A stretch of DNA of 64,000 nt from Romboutsia faecis (GCF_014323405.1 NZ_JACRWE010000005.1:62001-126000), one strand, 5' to 3'; positions 8,961 to 18,927 are shown, numbered from the stretch's first letter. Numbers and translations are program-made. The notes: a model not told the origin generated them from the sequence alone.

Positions 8961-10364
8961 TTAATTAACAATTTCTTTTCTTATTAAAGATTTTAATTCC
9001 TCATGAGTCATAGTTTCGTTTTCGAAAAGATGTTTTGAAACTATATGTAAATCATTTAAGTTATTTCTTAATAAATCTAAAGTATCTTTATAACAATTTT
9101 GAACAATATTATTAGCTTCTTTTTGAACCTGTTCAGATAAGAATGTTTTTACATTGCCGTCAATAGTCATGAATCCTAATTCGCTCATACCATATTCGCA
9201 AACCATTTGATTAGCAATATCTGTTACCTTTTTTAAGTCATCTTTAGCACCAGTAGATTTATGGTTAAAAATTATTTCCTCAGAAGCCTTTCCTGCTAAA
9301 AGGATTTTTATTTTTCCTATTAATTCTTCTTTAGTATAAATATATCTATCTTCATCTGGAAGCTGAAGAACATAACCTAAAGCTTCCCCTCTAGGTACTA
9401 TAGATATTTTTTGTATAGGGCAAATACCTAAGATGTTGCTAACTAAAGCATGACCAGCTTCATGATAAGAAACTATCTCTTTTTCTTTTTCTATAAGAGT
9501 AGAATTTTTAGACTCTAATCCAGCAATAACTCTTTCTAAAGCCTTATCAAAGTGAACAGCAGTTATTATAGGACTGTTGTCTCTTACAGCAAATATTGCA
9601 GCTTCATTAGCAATATTAGATAAATGAGCACCATTAAATCCATGAGTTTTTTTAGCTAAAAGCTCTAAATCAACAGAGGGATCAAGAGGTTTATTATTAG
9701 TATGAACCTTCAAGATTTCATGTCTAGTATGAAAATTAGGTGAACCAATATGAATATGTCTGTCAAATCTTCCAGGTCTAAGTAATGCTTCATCTAATAA
9801 ATCAAGTCTATTTGTTGCTCCAACGATTATTACATTAGAATCTTTATTAAAACCATCCATTTCAACTAATAGTTGATTTAATGTCTGATCTTTTTCATTA
9901 TTACTCTCTAAGTGTCTTTTTGCTCCAATAGCATCTATTTCATCAATAAAAATGATACTAGGTGCTTCTTTTCTGGCTTTTTCAAATAAGGTTCTAACGC
10001 GTTTTGCACCGACCCCAACATATTTCTCTACGAATTCAGAACCAGTCACATTAAAAAATGAAGAATTAGTTTCTCCGGCTACTGCTGATGCTAGAAGAGT
10101 TTTTCCAGTGCCAGGAGGTCCATAGAATAATACTCCTTTTGGAATTTTAGCTCCCATTTTTTTATATTTATCTGGATTTTTCATGAAATCAACAATTTCA
10201 AAAAGCTCTTCTTTAACTTCATCAAGTCCGGCCACATCTATAAATGTAGTCTTTGGCTTAGTACTACTAGCATCTTCATTTTGTGTCTCTTTTTCTATTT
10301 TCGTTTGTGCAAATACTGGGACAGGATTATTAAATTTTTTTAAGAAATTATTCAACATTTTCAT
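8961..10364 (-). CDS. FtsH-like AAA+ zinc protease lacking membrane segments
   Basis: This is an ATP-dependent metalloprotease of the FtsH family. The AAA module has [15 protein letters not shown], Walker A GPPGTGKT, Walker [12 protein letters not shown] and the second region of homology [16 protein letters not shown]. The protease domain has the zinc site HEAGH and a downstream [13 protein letters not shown] segment that supplies the acidic ligand. It is only about 467 residues; classical FtsH is over 600 because two N-terminal membrane helices and a periplasmic domain precede the AAA part. Here about 40 polar residues precede it, and no membrane segment is seen. GAGG at 10377-10374 sits 9 bases before the second ATG (10364) but only 3 before the first (10370), so I take 10364. 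Probably a soluble accessory homologue. Confidence 0.9.
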   Translation of the reverse strand: MKMLNNFLKKFNNPVPVFAQTKIEKETQNEDASSTKPKTTFIDVAGLDEVKEELFEIVDFMKNPDKYKKMGAKIPKGVLFYGPPGTGKTLLASAVAGETNSSFFNVTGSEFVEKYVGVGAKRVRTLFEKARKEAPSIIFIDEIDAIGAKRHLESNNEKDQTLNQLLVEMDGFNKDSNVIIVGATNRLDLLDEALLRPGRFDRHIHIGSPNFHTRHEILKVHTNNKPLDPSVDLELLAKKTHGFNGAHLSNIANEAAIFAVRDNSPIITAVHFDKALERVIAGLESKNSTLIEKEKEIVSYHEAGHALVSNILGICPIQKISIVPRGEALGYVLQLPDEDRYIYTKEELIGKIKILLAGKASEEIIFNHKSTGAKDDLKKVTDIANQMVCEYGMSELGFMTIDGNVKTFLSEQVQKEANNIVQNCYKDTLDLLRNNLNDLHIVSKHLFENETMTHEELKSLIRKEIVN

Positions 10365-10583
10365 AGCCATACACCTCGGATAATAAAAATTATTAATTTA
10401 TTTTATATTTACCATAGTTACTAATATTTATTATTTAAAATTTTCCATAAATAATTTATTTGTGAGATATTTTTAAGTATAGCCACAAATTACATAAATA
10501 ATTACTCATTAAATAAAAAATAATAATATAATATAGTAAGTTATAATAATTATTAAAAAAAAATAAAAAATATAAATATATTC
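10365..10583. other. AT-rich gap between the FtsH-like gene and the infC promoter
   Basis: Very AT-rich divergent spacer. It should hold the promoter of the minus-strand protease gene, but I see no hexamer pair good enough to name. No ORF or RNA structure recognised. Confidence 0.4.
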
Positions 10584-10612
10584 TTGACAGGCTAAAATAT
10601 ATATAGTATATT
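10584..10612 (+). promoter_or_regulatory. Promoter of infC-rpmI-rplT
   Basis: Consensus TTGACA (10584-10589), 17 bases, TATATT (10607-10612). The transcript begins near 10620 and first covers the L20-type leader. Confidence 0.88.
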
Positions 10613-10619
10613 ATATGAA

Positions 10620-10776
10620 GTAGTTAAGAAAAACAAAGAAGAAGTCCGCTTCTCACCTTGCAACGAAAGTTAGTAAGGTAAATATAAGTTTAACCTAAAA
10701 CATTAGAAAATGTATAGGTTATGATTATTATGACTTATATTAGCGGATGATTATATTATCATCCGCTTTTTATTTA
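10620..10776 (+). promoter_or_regulatory. infC leader with terminator (L20-type autoregulatory leader)
   Basis: The leader opens with AAGTCCGCTTCTCACCTTGC (10642-10661), a conserved clostridial infC-leader sequence in my recollection, and contains GAAAGTTAGTAAGGT pairing partners. It ends in a terminator, GCGGATGAT...ATCATCCGC plus T run (10743-10775). The GTCCGC at the 5' end could alternatively pair with the downstream GCGGAT arm, giving a switch. In Firmicutes, L20 or infC leaders let ribosomal protein L20 repress its own operon by termination; that mechanism is inferred here from position and shape. Confidence 0.75.
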
Positions 10777-10801
10777 TATAAAATTTTGGAGGTGTCCTAC
10801 C

Positions 10802-11311
10802 ATTAGCAAAGAATTATCAATGAATGATCAAATAAGAGATAAAGAAATAAGAGTTATCTCAGAAACTGGAGAGCAACTTGGAATAATGTCATCAAAAGAA
10901 GCTCAAGTATTAGCAAACAATAAGAACTTAGATTTAGTGAAAATATCACCAAATGCTAATCCACCAGTTTGCAAAATAATGGATTATGGAAAATATAAAT
11001 ACGAACAAGCTAGAAAAGAAAAAGAAGCTAGAAAAAACCAAAAGACAATAACAGTTAAAGAAATAAGACTTAGACCAGGTATCGAGTCTAATGATTTACA
11101 AACTAAAGCTAATAATGCTATAAAGTTCCTTAAAAAAGGAGATAAAGTTAAAGTTGAACTTAGATTTAGAGGTAGAGAATTAGGTCATAAAGATATTGGT
11201 AAAGAAGTAATGATTAAGTTTATAGATATAGTAAAAGAGTTTGGAGAACCAACAAAAGCCCCTGCATTTGAAGGGAATAATATGGTTGTAATTATAGATC
11301 CAAAAAAATAG
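10802..11311 (+). CDS. infC: Translation initiation factor IF-3 (AUU start)
   Basis: IF-3 binds the 30S subunit, blocks 50S joining and proofreads start codons. The protein has the N-terminal domain (IRDKEIRVISETGEQLGIMS), a lysine-rich linker and the C-terminal domain (VKEIRLRPGIESNDLQTKANNAIKFL). The first ATG in frame is 10820, but GGAGGTG at 10788-10794 is 25 bases from it. ATT at 10802 lies 7 bases from this site and adds S-K-E-L-S ahead of the next Met, matching the usual N-terminus M-S-K-E-L of clostridial IF-3. AUU starts are the known autoregulatory signal of infC, because IF-3 itself discriminates against them. It is first in the infC-rpmI-rplT operon. Confidence 0.95.
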   Translation: MSKELSMNDQIRDKEIRVISETGEQLGIMSSKEAQVLANNKNLDLVKISPNANPPVCKIMDYGKYKYEQARKEKEARKNQKTITVKEIRLRPGIESNDLQTKANNAIKFLKKGDKVKVELRFRGRELGHKDIGKEVMIKFIDIVKEFGEPTKAPAFEGNNMVVIIDPKK

Positions 11312-11338
11312 ATAATTAACTGAGAGGAGGAATTTATC

Positions 11339-11533
11339 ATGCCTAAAATGAAAACTCATAGAGGTGCTGCTAAAAGATTCAAGAAAACAGGAACTGGAAA
11401 ACTTAAGAGAGCTAAAGCTTTCAAAAGACATATACTAACTAAGAAAAATGCTAAAACTAAGATGAACTTAAGAAAAGCTGCAATAGTTAGTGAAGGTGAT
11501 GCTAGAAGAATAGCACAATTATTACCATACTAA
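11339..11533 (+). CDS. rpmI: 50S ribosomal protein L35
   Basis: The 64-residue basic protein has the L35 signature [20 protein letters not shown] at its start and LPY at its end. AGAGGAGG lies 10 bases before the ATG. It sits between infC and rplT, the universal order, 27 bases after infC. Confidence 0.98.
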   Translation: MPKMKTHRGAAKRFKKTGTGKLKRAKAFKRHILTKKNAKTKMNLRKAAIVSEGDARRIAQLLPY

Positions 11534-11592
11534 GATTAAACATAAGACAAAAAATAGATAAACATTAAAGATTATTAAAGGAGGTCACGACG

Positions 11593-11949
11593 ATGGCAAG
11601 AGTTAAAAAAGCTATGAACGCTCGTAAAAAGCATAAAAAAGTATTAAAACTTGCAAAAGGATTCATAGGATCTAGAAGCAAATTATATAGACCAGCAAAC
11701 ACTTTCGTAATGAAAGCATTAAAGAACGCATATATAGGTAGAAAGTTAAAGAAGAGAGACTTCAGAAAACTTTGGATACAAAGAATAAACGCTGCTACTA
11801 GAATGCACGGATTATCTTACTCAAGATTCATGAACGGATTAAAATTAGCAGGTGTTGAAGTTAACAGAAAAATGTTATCTGAAATGGCTATACAAGATCC
11901 TCAAGGATTCGCTCAATTAGTAGAAGTTGCTAAATCAAAATTAGCTTAA
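11593..11949 (+). CDS. rplT: 50S ribosomal protein L20
   Basis: The 118-residue basic protein is an early 23S rRNA-binding assembly protein; its start ([16 protein letters not shown]) and [19 protein letters not shown] core (here [18 protein letters not shown]) are diagnostic. AAGGAGG lies 8 bases before the ATG. As the last gene of the operon it is the likely feedback regulator acting on the leader at 10620-10776. Confidence 0.98.
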   Translation: MARVKKAMNARKKHKKVLKLAKGFIGSRSKLYRPANTFVMKALKNAYIGRKLKKRDFRKLWIQRINAATRMHGLSYSRFMNGLKLAGVEVNRKMLSEMAIQDPQGFAQLVEVAKSKLA

Positions 11950-11963
11950 TTATACGATAAAGA

Positions 11964-11999
11964 AACAGTGAACTAATATTTAGTTCACTGTTTTTTTTT
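11964..11999 (+). terminator. Terminator of the infC operon
   Basis: AACAGTGAACTAA and TTAGTTCACTGTT form the stem, followed by nine T bases. Bases 12000-12209 beyond it hold only AT-rich DNA with a weak promoter candidate (TTGCAA 12085, TATATA 12108); no riboswitch was recognised before ktrB. Confidence 0.93.
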
Positions 12000-12225
12000 A
12001 TGTAAAACTAAACAATTCTATGTTAAATCAAAAAGAATTTATATTATTATCTGAATTTGATTTTTTGTATTAAAATAGAGATTATTGCAAAGAAATGTGT
12101 ATAATAGTATATAAGGAATTTAAGTGTTATGAAATGAAATCCTCCTATTATTGTTTTTAATTAAAATTTGGAATATAATAAAATAATGGCTATAAAGGCT
12201 TACATATACAAGGAGGTCTAAAAAA

Positions 12226-13602
12226 TTGAAGTCAGCATTAAAGAAGATTATTAATTACCTAAATAGTATGGATCCTGCGAAGGTAATGGTTATAGGATTT
12301 GCAGCTGTAGTTTTATTTGGAGCATTCTTACTGAATCTTCCAATGGCAACTAAAAGTGGAGAAAGTATTGGATTATTAGATGCTTTATTTACTGCAACAT
12401 CTGCAGTATGTGTTACAGGATTAGTTGTTGTAGATACAGCTACATATTGGAGTCATTTTGGTCAAATAGTAATTATAACATTAATACAAATTGGTGGACT
12501 AGGATTTATGACTATAGCGACTATGTTTGCGCTTTTAACTAAGAAAAAAATTAATTTAAGAGAAAGACTTTTAATTCAAGAATCTTTAAATCAAAAAGAT
12601 TTATCTGGTATGGTAAAGCTGACTAGATATGTGATTTTAATAACATTTTTAATAGAGGGAATTGGAGCGATTTTATTATCTTTTACTTTTATTCCTCAAT
12701 TTGGACTAGGAAGAGGTATATGGTATAGTATATTCCATGCAATATCTGCCTTTTGTAACGCAGGATTTGATTTAATGGGTTCTGTAAGTGGACCATTTAC
12801 ATCATTGACATCCTATGTAGATAATTTCATGATTGTAATGACTATATCAGCACTTATAATATTAGGTGGGATAGGATTCCCTGTAATGTTAGATGTAATA
12901 AGAACAAAAAAAGCATCTAGATTAAATATGCATTCAAAAATTGTAATAGTTACGACAGCTATTCTTATAGGGATAGGAAGTATATTTATATTTGTGGTGG
13001 AGTTTAATAATCCAAAAACGTTAGGTACATTAAGTTTTCCAGGAAAATTACTTGCATCTTTCTTCCAATCGGTAACAACTAGAACTGCTGGATTTAATAC
13101 AATAGATTTAACTTTAATAAAAGAAAGTAGTTTATTCGTAATGATGATACTTATGTTTATTGGAGCATCACCAGCATCTACAGGTGGAGGTATAAAGACG
13201 ACAACACTAGCATCTTTAGTAATAACTGTAAGAAGTTTCATATCTGGAAAAGGTGACATAGAAGTATATGAGAGAAGGATTAGTGGTGGAACTATTACTA
13301 AGGCTATAGGTATATTCTTTATAGCTACAGCACTTGTGGTTTTTGGAACTTTGGCATTATCGCTTACAGACGAAGGATTTACTTTAGTTGAATGTGGATT
13401 TGAAATAGTATCAGCAATTGCTACTGTAGGTTTAAGTATAGGAGGAAGTCCAAATTTAACAACAATGGGGAAAGTTGTAGTAATGATAGCTATGTTTATA
13501 GGAAGAGTTGGATCTCTGACTATATTTGTTGCATTACTTTCAAAAGGAGCTAGAAAAAAACCTCCAGTTAGATACCCAGAAGGAAAGATAATAGTAGGAT
13601 AA
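12226..13602 (+). CDS. ktrB: Potassium uptake channel subunit KtrB (TrkH family)
   Basis: This 458-residue membrane protein is the ion-conducting subunit of a Ktr K+ (Na+-coupled) uptake system. The four-fold pore architecture is visible as four filter-loop motifs: SAVCVTGLVV, SAFCNAGFDL, TTRTAGFNTID and SAIATVGLSIG, each between pairs of hydrophobic helices. The C-terminus keeps the family GRVGSLTIF helix and ends in a short basic tail (KKPPVRYPEGKIIVG). The start is TTG 12226, 8 bases after AAGGAGG; no ATG fits as well. The regulatory subunit gene ktrA follows after 26 bases. In other Firmicutes Ktr is controlled by cyclic di-AMP through KtrA; no leader riboswitch is visible here. Confidence 0.95.
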   Translation: MKSALKKIINYLNSMDPAKVMVIGFAAVVLFGAFLLNLPMATKSGESIGLLDALFTATSAVCVTGLVVVDTATYWSHFGQIVIITLIQIGGLGFMTIATMFALLTKKKINLRERLLIQESLNQKDLSGMVKLTRYVILITFLIEGIGAILLSFTFIPQFGLGRGIWYSIFHAISAFCNAGFDLMGSVSGPFTSLTSYVDNFMIVMTISALIILGGIGFPVMLDVIRTKKASRLNMHSKIVIVTTAILIGIGSIFIFVVEFNNPKTLGTLSFPGKLLASFFQSVTTRTAGFNTIDLTLIKESSLFVMMILMFIGASPASTGGGIKTTTLASLVITVRSFISGKGDIEVYERRISGGTITKAIGIFFIATALVVFGTLALSLTDEGFTLVECGFEIVSAIATVGLSIGGSPNLTTMGKVVVMIAMFIGRVGSLTIFVALLSKGARKKPPVRYPEGKIIVG

Positions 13603-13628
13603 ATTATACATATTGAGAGGTAAATATT

Positions 13629-14300
13629 ATGAAACAATATATAGTTATTGGTTGTGGAAGATTTGGCGCATCAGTGGCCACTACAATGCATCTTTTAGGT
13701 CATCAAGTTATGGCTATAGATAAAGGTGAAGAAATAATTCAAAATATATCTGATAAAGTTACTCATGCTGCTATAGTAGATGTGACTGATGAAGTTGCTT
13801 TAAGATCATTAGGGTTAGGCAACTTTGATGTAGCAATAGTTGCTATAGGATCAGATATTAGAGCATCTATAATGGCAACGCTTATAGCTAAAGAAATGGG
13901 AGTTCCTCACATTGTATGCAAAGCAAAGGATGAGTTACAAGCTAAAGTTCTTTACAAGATTGGAGCGGATAGAGTCGTATTCCCTGAAAGAGATATGGGA
14001 GTAAGAGTTGCTCATAACTTAGTTTCAGATAATATACTAGACCATATAGAATTAGACCCAGAATACTCAATAGTTGAGATAGTTACACCTAATAAATGGG
14101 TTGGGAAAACATTAATAGAATTAGATTTAAGAGCTAAATATGAGATAACTGTTCTTGCAATAAAAACAGGAAAGAGTATAAATGTGACTCCATCTCCTCA
14201 AGAGGAGCTTAAAGCAGGCAGTATTTTAGTAGTAATAGGTCAAAATAATAGCATAAGTGCAATAGCTTCAGAAAATAAGGATTTAATTAGGAGAAGGTAG
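13629..14300 (+). CDS. ktrA: Ktr regulatory subunit KtrA (RCK protein)
   Basis: A 223-residue cytoplasmic protein forms the RCK ring that gates KtrB. The N-terminal Rossmann half has GCGRFGASVATTMHLLGH and a D at the end of the second strand (VMAID) for nucleotide binding. The C-terminal half, about 140-220 (VEIVTPNKWVGKTLIELDL, GSILVVIGQ), is a TrkA_C domain, which in relatives binds cyclic di-AMP. The gene sits 26 bases after ktrB with GAGAGG as its ribosome site. Pairing with ktrB makes the assignment secure. Confidence 0.95.
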   Translation: MKQYIVIGCGRFGASVATTMHLLGHQVMAIDKGEEIIQNISDKVTHAAIVDVTDEVALRSLGLGNFDVAIVAIGSDIRASIMATLIAKEMGVPHIVCKAKDELQAKVLYKIGADRVVFPERDMGVRVAHNLVSDNILDHIELDPEYSIVEIVTPNKWVGKTLIELDLRAKYEITVLAIKTGKSINVTPSPQEELKAGSILVVIGQNNSISAIASENKDLIRRR

Positions 14301-14302
14301 TA

Positions 14303-15100
14303 ATGTCTATAATGATAAGTAGTAAGGATAATGAAAAAATTAAGTATACAAAATCATTATTAAAAACTAAAGGTAGAACAAAAGAAGGAAAGTTTATAAT
14401 AGAGGGATATAGAATATTAACTTTAGCTATAGAATGTAAAGCAAATTTAGACTATGTATTCATAAATGAAGAATTTGAGAATAAAAAAGAACATTTAGAT
14501 TTTCTTAAGATTCTTAAGGAAAAGAATGTGAAAATATATAAAACTACAAATAAGATTTTTAAAGAATTAGTAGATACAGAAAATACTCAGGGAATTTTAG
14601 CAGTTGTAGGTTTTAAAAATAGATATATAGATAATAATATTAATGATTCGCATAAATTTGTATTGATTTTAGATAGAATACAAGATCCTGGCAATATGGG
14701 TACTATAATTAGAACTGCTGATGCGGCAGGGGTGGATGCTATAATAAACCTAAAAGGATGTGTAGATATATATAATCCAAAGGTTATACGTTCCACTATG
14801 GGATCTATATTTGATATGAATATAATTCAATCAAATCAAGAAGATACGCTTAGAGTACTTAAAGAAAAAGGATTTGAAATTGTATCTAGCTATTTAAATA
14901 CAGACAACTATTATAATACTGTTAGCTACAAAGATAAAGTAGCTTTAGTTATAGGTAATGAAGCAAATGGAGTAAATGATGAATTGATAGAAGAATCAGA
15001 TACACTAGTTAAAATACCTATATATGGGAATGCAGAATCTTTAAATGCTGCAATTAGCTCTGCTATATTAATGTATGAGATAAAGAAATCTTTAGTATAG
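14303..15100 (+). CDS. SpoU/TrmH-family RNA 2'-O-methyltransferase
   Basis: This 265-residue SAM-dependent methylase has a knotted SPOUT fold. Motif 1 is LDRIQDPGNMGTIIRTADA, motif 2 is VIGNEANGVNDEL and motif 3 is PIYGNAESLNAAISSAILMYE, the three SpoU signatures in order. An N-terminal substrate-binding domain (IKYTKSLLKTKGRTKEGKFI) precedes them, as in the YsgA/RlmB group that methylates 23S rRNA riboses. The exact target is not readable. It follows ktrA by 2 bases. A second ATG at 14312 is possible, but GGAGAAGG at 14290-14297 fits 14303. The Phe T-box follows, consistent with the common clostridial order SpoU methylase then pheS. Confidence 0.9.
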   Translation: MSIMISSKDNEKIKYTKSLLKTKGRTKEGKFIIEGYRILTLAIECKANLDYVFINEEFENKKEHLDFLKILKEKNVKIYKTTNKIFKELVDTENTQGILAVVGFKNRYIDNNINDSHKFVLILDRIQDPGNMGTIIRTADAAGVDAIINLKGCVDIYNPKVIRSTMGSIFDMNIIQSNQEDTLRVLKEKGFEIVSSYLNTDNYYNTVSYKDKVALVIGNEANGVNDELIEESDTLVKIPIYGNAESLNAAISSAILMYEIKKSLV

Positions 15101-15104
15101 AATA

Positions 15105-15134
15105 TTGTAAGCATATATATGGATATGTTATAAT
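15105..15134 (+). promoter_or_regulatory. Promoter of the pheS T-box transcript
   Basis: TTGTAA (15105-15110), an 18-base spacer and TATAAT (15129-15134) immediately before the T-box leader. Confidence 0.7.
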
Positions 15135-15141
15135 ATTATAT

Positions 15142-15415
15142 CATGACAATAATAAATATAATTTAAATACATTGAAAGAGAAAAGTATTTTAAATTAACT
15201 TAGTGTAGAGAGAAGTACCTTGGCTGAAAGTACTTTCTAAGTGTTTAAAAGAAGTTCACTCTGGAGTATTAAAGCTGAAATTAATAGTAAGCTTTAACGT
15301 TAAAACGCGTTAAGTTTATACGAGGTGGTTTAGTGAATTTTTTATTCCTAAGCTACTAGGGTGGTACCGCGAAATTATAACCTTTCGTCCCTAGATAGGG
15401 ATGAAGGGTTTTTTT
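15142..15415 (+). promoter_or_regulatory. T-box leader for pheST (specifier TTC, phenylalanine)
   Basis: The leader has an AGAGAG bulge motif near 15207, a specifier loop GAAGTTCACTCTGGAG with codon TTC at 15255-15257, the T-box GGGTGGTACCGCG at 15359-15371, and a terminator (AACCTTTCGTCCCTA...AGGGATGAAGGGTT then seven Ts) at 15379-15415. Uncharged tRNA-Phe should turn on pheS-pheT and perhaps the genes behind them. The rest of 15416-15501 is AT-rich spacer. Confidence 0.95.
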
Positions 15416-15501
15416 AATACTAAAAATGATTATAAAGTATATATTTTATAGATAAATTATAATTATTAATACTTATAACAATAATGAAAGGGTGATAAAT
15501 A

Positions 15502-16521
15502 GTGCAAGAAAAATTACTTAATCTAAAAGATATCGCTTTAGGTGAAATACAAGAAGCTTCTACTATAGAGGAATTAGAAAGCTTAAGAGTAAAGTACTCA
15601 GGAAAAAAAGGTCAATTAACTGCTATTATGAAAGAAATGGGTAAGCTATCAGCAGAAGAAAGACCAGTAATAGGTAAGGTTGCTAATGTTGTAAGAGAAG
15701 CAATAGAAGGTGGAATAAATACTAAAAAAGAAGAAATAAAGGCAATAGAAAAGGAAAAACAATTAGCTAGTGAAATTATAGATGTTACTATGCCAGGTAA
15801 AGTATTTACGGTAGGTAAGAAACATCCTATAACTAAAATAATAGATGAAGTTTCAGAAATATTCATGGGACTTGGATTCTCAATAGCAGAAGGTCCAGAA
15901 GTTGAAACAATAGAAAATAACTTTGATGCATTAAATGCTCCAAAGGACCATCCATCAAGAGATATGAGTGATACATTCTACATAAATAGTGAATTATTAC
16001 TTAGAACTCAAACATCTCCAGTTCAAGTTAGAACTATGAAGAATAATGATTTACCAATAAAGGTAATATCTCCAGGTAGATGTTTTAGATTTGACTCTCC
16101 AGATGCTACACATTCACCAATGTTCCATCAAATAGAAGGGTTAGTTGTTGGTAAGGATGTGACAATGGCACAACTTAAAGGAACTTTAGATAACTTTGTT
16201 AAGAAACTATTTGGAGAAGAAACTAAAACTAAGTTTAGACCACATAACTTCCCATTCACAGAGCCAAGTGCAGAGGTTGATGTTACATGCTTTAAGTGTG
16301 GTGGAGAAGGATGTGCAATGTGTAAACAAGAAGGATGGATAGAAATATTAGGAGCTGGTATGGTTCATCCAAATGTACTTAGAAACTGTGGAATAGATCC
16401 AGAAGTATACAGTGGATTTGCATTCGGTATGGGTGTAGAGAGAATAGGTATGCTTAAGTATGAAATAGATGATATAAGATTATTATTCGAAAATGATATG
16501 AGATTCTTAAATCAATTTTAA
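15502..16521 (+). CDS. pheS: Phenylalanyl-tRNA synthetase alpha subunit
   Basis: The 339-residue catalytic subunit of the alpha2-beta2 enzyme has an N-terminal coiled-coil (about 1-85) that contacts tRNA, then the class II core with [31 protein letters not shown] (motif 2), [10 protein letters not shown] and [14 protein letters not shown] (motif 3). A small Cys cluster, [17 protein letters not shown], lies in the core and may hold a metal. The start is GTG 15502 behind AAAGGGTG. pheT follows 15 bases downstream, and both lie behind the Phe T-box. Confidence 0.97.
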   Translation: MQEKLLNLKDIALGEIQEASTIEELESLRVKYSGKKGQLTAIMKEMGKLSAEERPVIGKVANVVREAIEGGINTKKEEIKAIEKEKQLASEIIDVTMPGKVFTVGKKHPITKIIDEVSEIFMGLGFSIAEGPEVETIENNFDALNAPKDHPSRDMSDTFYINSELLLRTQTSPVQVRTMKNNDLPIKVISPGRCFRFDSPDATHSPMFHQIEGLVVGKDVTMAQLKGTLDNFVKKLFGEETKTKFRPHNFPFTEPSAEVDVTCFKCGGEGCAMCKQEGWIEILGAGMVHPNVLRNCGIDPEVYSGFAFGMGVERIGMLKYEIDDIRLLFENDMRFLNQF

Positions 16522-16536
16522 TTAGGAGGTAAATAT

Positions 16537-18927
16537 ATGTTAGTATCTTTAAAATGGCTTAGAGACTATGTCGATATAGATATGGACACTAAAGAGTTTG
16601 CTGATAGAATGACTATGACAGGAACTAAGGTGGAAAAAGTAGATTTCTACGGAGAAGAAATAGAAAATGTTGTTGTTGGTAAAATACTAGAAATAGAACA
16701 ACATCCAAATGCTGATAAGTTAGTTGTAACTAAGGTTGATGTAGGAAGTGAAGTTATACAAATAGTAACTGGAGCTAAGAATGTATCAGTAGGTGATTAT
16801 ATACCGGTTGCAAGAATAGGAGCTAAGTTACCTGGTGGAATAAAAATAAAAAAAGGTAAATTAAGAGGAGAGCTTTCAGAAGGTATGATGTGCTCTGCCG
16901 AAGAATTAGGAATAGATGAACACTTCGTAGCTGAACATAAAAAGAATGGAATATACATATTAGATCACGAAGAGTCTTATGAATTAGGAAAAGATGTAAA
17001 AGAAGTTATGGGAATAAATGATGCTTTAATAGAGTTTGAATTAACATCTAATAGACCAGACTGTAGATCTATGATAGGTATAGCTAGAGAAGCTGCTGTA
17101 ACTATAAACTCTAAATTAAAGTATCCAGAAATAGTTGTAAAAGAAGAAGGACAAGATATAGACTTCGATATAAAAATAGAAAATGAAGATCTTTGTAAAA
17201 GATACTGTGCAAGAACAGTTAAAAATGTAAAAATAGGTCCATCTCCATACTGGATGCAAAGAAAACTTATAGAAGCTGGTGTTAGACCAATAAGTAACAT
17301 AGTAGATATAACTAATTACGTAATGTTAGAACTTGGACAACCTCTTCATGCATTTGATTTAAGTAAATTAAGTACTGGTAAGATAGTTGTTAGAAATGCT
17401 CAAGAAGGAGAAAAATTCACTACTTTAGATGAAGTTGAAAGAACTTTAGATAAAGATATGTTAGTTATAACTGATGGTGAAAAATCTTTAGCATTAGCAG
17501 GTGTTATGGGTGGACTTAATTCTGAAATAGATGAGAATACTACAGAAGTTTTATTAGAAGGTGCAAGCTTTAAGCAAGAGAACATAAGAGCGACTTCTAA
17601 GAAATTAGGTCTTAGAACAGAAGCATCAGGAAGATACGAAAAAGGTATAGATACAAATCTTGCTGAAGAGGCTGTAAATAGAGCTGCTCAGTTAATAGAA
17701 TTATTAGGTTGTGGAACTGTTGATAAAGGAATCGTTGATGTATATCCAACTAAGCCAGAAACTAAAGTATTAGTTGTTAATCCGCAAAGAATAAACAAAT
17801 TATTAGGTGTAGATGTACCTATGGATCAATTTGTAGGAATATTAGAATCATTAGAATTTAAGTGTAACTTAGTATCTAGTGAAAAATTAGAAATAGAAGT
17901 TCCAAGCTTTAGATTAGATATGGAGCAGGAAGCAGATGTATTTGAAGAAATAGCTAGAATATATGGATTTGAAAATATACCTTCAGCTCAATTAGAAGGA
18001 AATGCGACTGCTGGAGTAAAAACATCAAAACAAAAATTCATGGATAATGTAAAAAATACTGCAACTTCTATAGGATTAAATGAGATATTAACATATTCAT
18101 TTGTAAGCCCAAGAGGTGTGGATAAGATACAACTTCCAGAAAATGATCCAAAGAGAAACTTTGTAACTCTTATAAATCCATTAGGTGAAGAAACTTCAGT
18201 AATGAGAACTACAATGATGCCTAGTATGCTTGATGTATTATATACAAATATATCTCGTAAAGTAGATAGAGCATATGCATTTGAATGTGGACATACATTT
18301 ACACCGCAAAATGGATTACCTCAGGAACATAACCATGTATGTATAGGAATGTATGGTAAAGAGGTAGATTTCTTTACATTAAAAGGTGCAATAGAAACAA
18401 TAGCTAAAAATGTTGGATTTAAAGATTACGAAATAATACCAGAAAAAAATAATTCAACATTCCATCCAGGAAGATGTGCTAAAATAGAGTATAATGGAAT
18501 ATATGTAGGTACATTTGGAGAATTACATCCAAATGTAATAGAAAACTACGGTTTAGGTCAAAGAGTTTATATAGCAGAGTTAGATCTTGATATAATATTT
18601 GAAAACTCAAGTACTAATATAGTTTATAGTCCATTACCAAAGTTTCCATCTACTTCAAGAGATATAGCTTTAATAGTTAAGGATGAAGTATATGTGAAGG
18701 ATATAGAAGATATAATAAAGACTAATGGTGCTGGTCTTGTAGAAGATTATAAGTTATTTGACGTATATAAAGGTGCACAAATAGAGGAAGGTTATAAGTC
18801 TATAGCGTATTCTATAACTTATAGAAGTAAAGAAAAAACATTAACAGATGAAGATGTGGCTAAAGTGCATGACGTAATATTAAAAGAATTAGCAGAAAAG
18901 TTAAATGCAAATTTAAGATCAAACTAA
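16537..18927 (+). CDS. pheT: Phenylalanyl-tRNA synthetase beta subunit
   Basis: The 796-residue partner of PheS edits mischarged Tyr-tRNA and binds tRNA. Domains in order: EMAP-like tRNA-binding domain (about 40-150, with HPNADKLVVTKVDVG), the B3/B4 editing domain (about 210-390), B5 (about 400-470), a catalytic-like core (about 480-690), and a C-terminal ferredoxin-fold anticodon-binding domain starting at PLPKFPSTSRDIALIV. Length is standard. AGGAGG sits before ATG 16537. Confidence 0.97.
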   Translation: MLVSLKWLRDYVDIDMDTKEFADRMTMTGTKVEKVDFYGEEIENVVVGKILEIEQHPNADKLVVTKVDVGSEVIQIVTGAKNVSVGDYIPVARIGAKLPGGIKIKKGKLRGELSEGMMCSAEELGIDEHFVAEHKKNGIYILDHEESYELGKDVKEVMGINDALIEFELTSNRPDCRSMIGIAREAAVTINSKLKYPEIVVKEEGQDIDFDIKIENEDLCKRYCARTVKNVKIGPSPYWMQRKLIEAGVRPISNIVDITNYVMLELGQPLHAFDLSKLSTGKIVVRNAQEGEKFTTLDEVERTLDKDMLVITDGEKSLALAGVMGGLNSEIDENTTEVLLEGASFKQENIRATSKKLGLRTEASGRYEKGIDTNLAEEAVNRAAQLIELLGCGTVDKGIVDVYPTKPETKVLVVNPQRINKLLGVDVPMDQFVGILESLEFKCNLVSSEKLEIEVPSFRLDMEQEADVFEEIARIYGFENIPSAQLEGNATAGVKTSKQKFMDNVKNTATSIGLNEILTYSFVSPRGVDKIQLPENDPKRNFVTLINPLGEETSVMRTTMMPSMLDVLYTNISRKVDRAYAFECGHTFTPQNGLPQEHNHVCIGMYGKEVDFFTLKGAIETIAKNVGFKDYEIIPEKNNSTFHPGRCAKIEYNGIYVGTFGELHPNVIENYGLGQRVYIAELDLDIIFENSSTNIVYSPLPKFPSTSRDIALIVKDEVYVKDIEDIIKTNGAGLVEDYKLFDVYKGAQIEEGYKSIAYSITYRSKEKTLTDEDVAKVHDVILKELAEKLNANLRSN

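Noticed and set aside
12000..12225. Cyclic di-AMP (ydaO) riboswitch before ktrB
   Set aside because: Looked for because Ktr genes often carry one; the conserved blocks were not found and no terminator lies directly before ktrB.
12813..13637. Open frame of 274 codons on the minus strand
   Set aside because: It lies wholly opposite ktrB, which has four clear pore motifs; the translation is hydrophobic and low-complexity, as expected for the reverse of a membrane gene.
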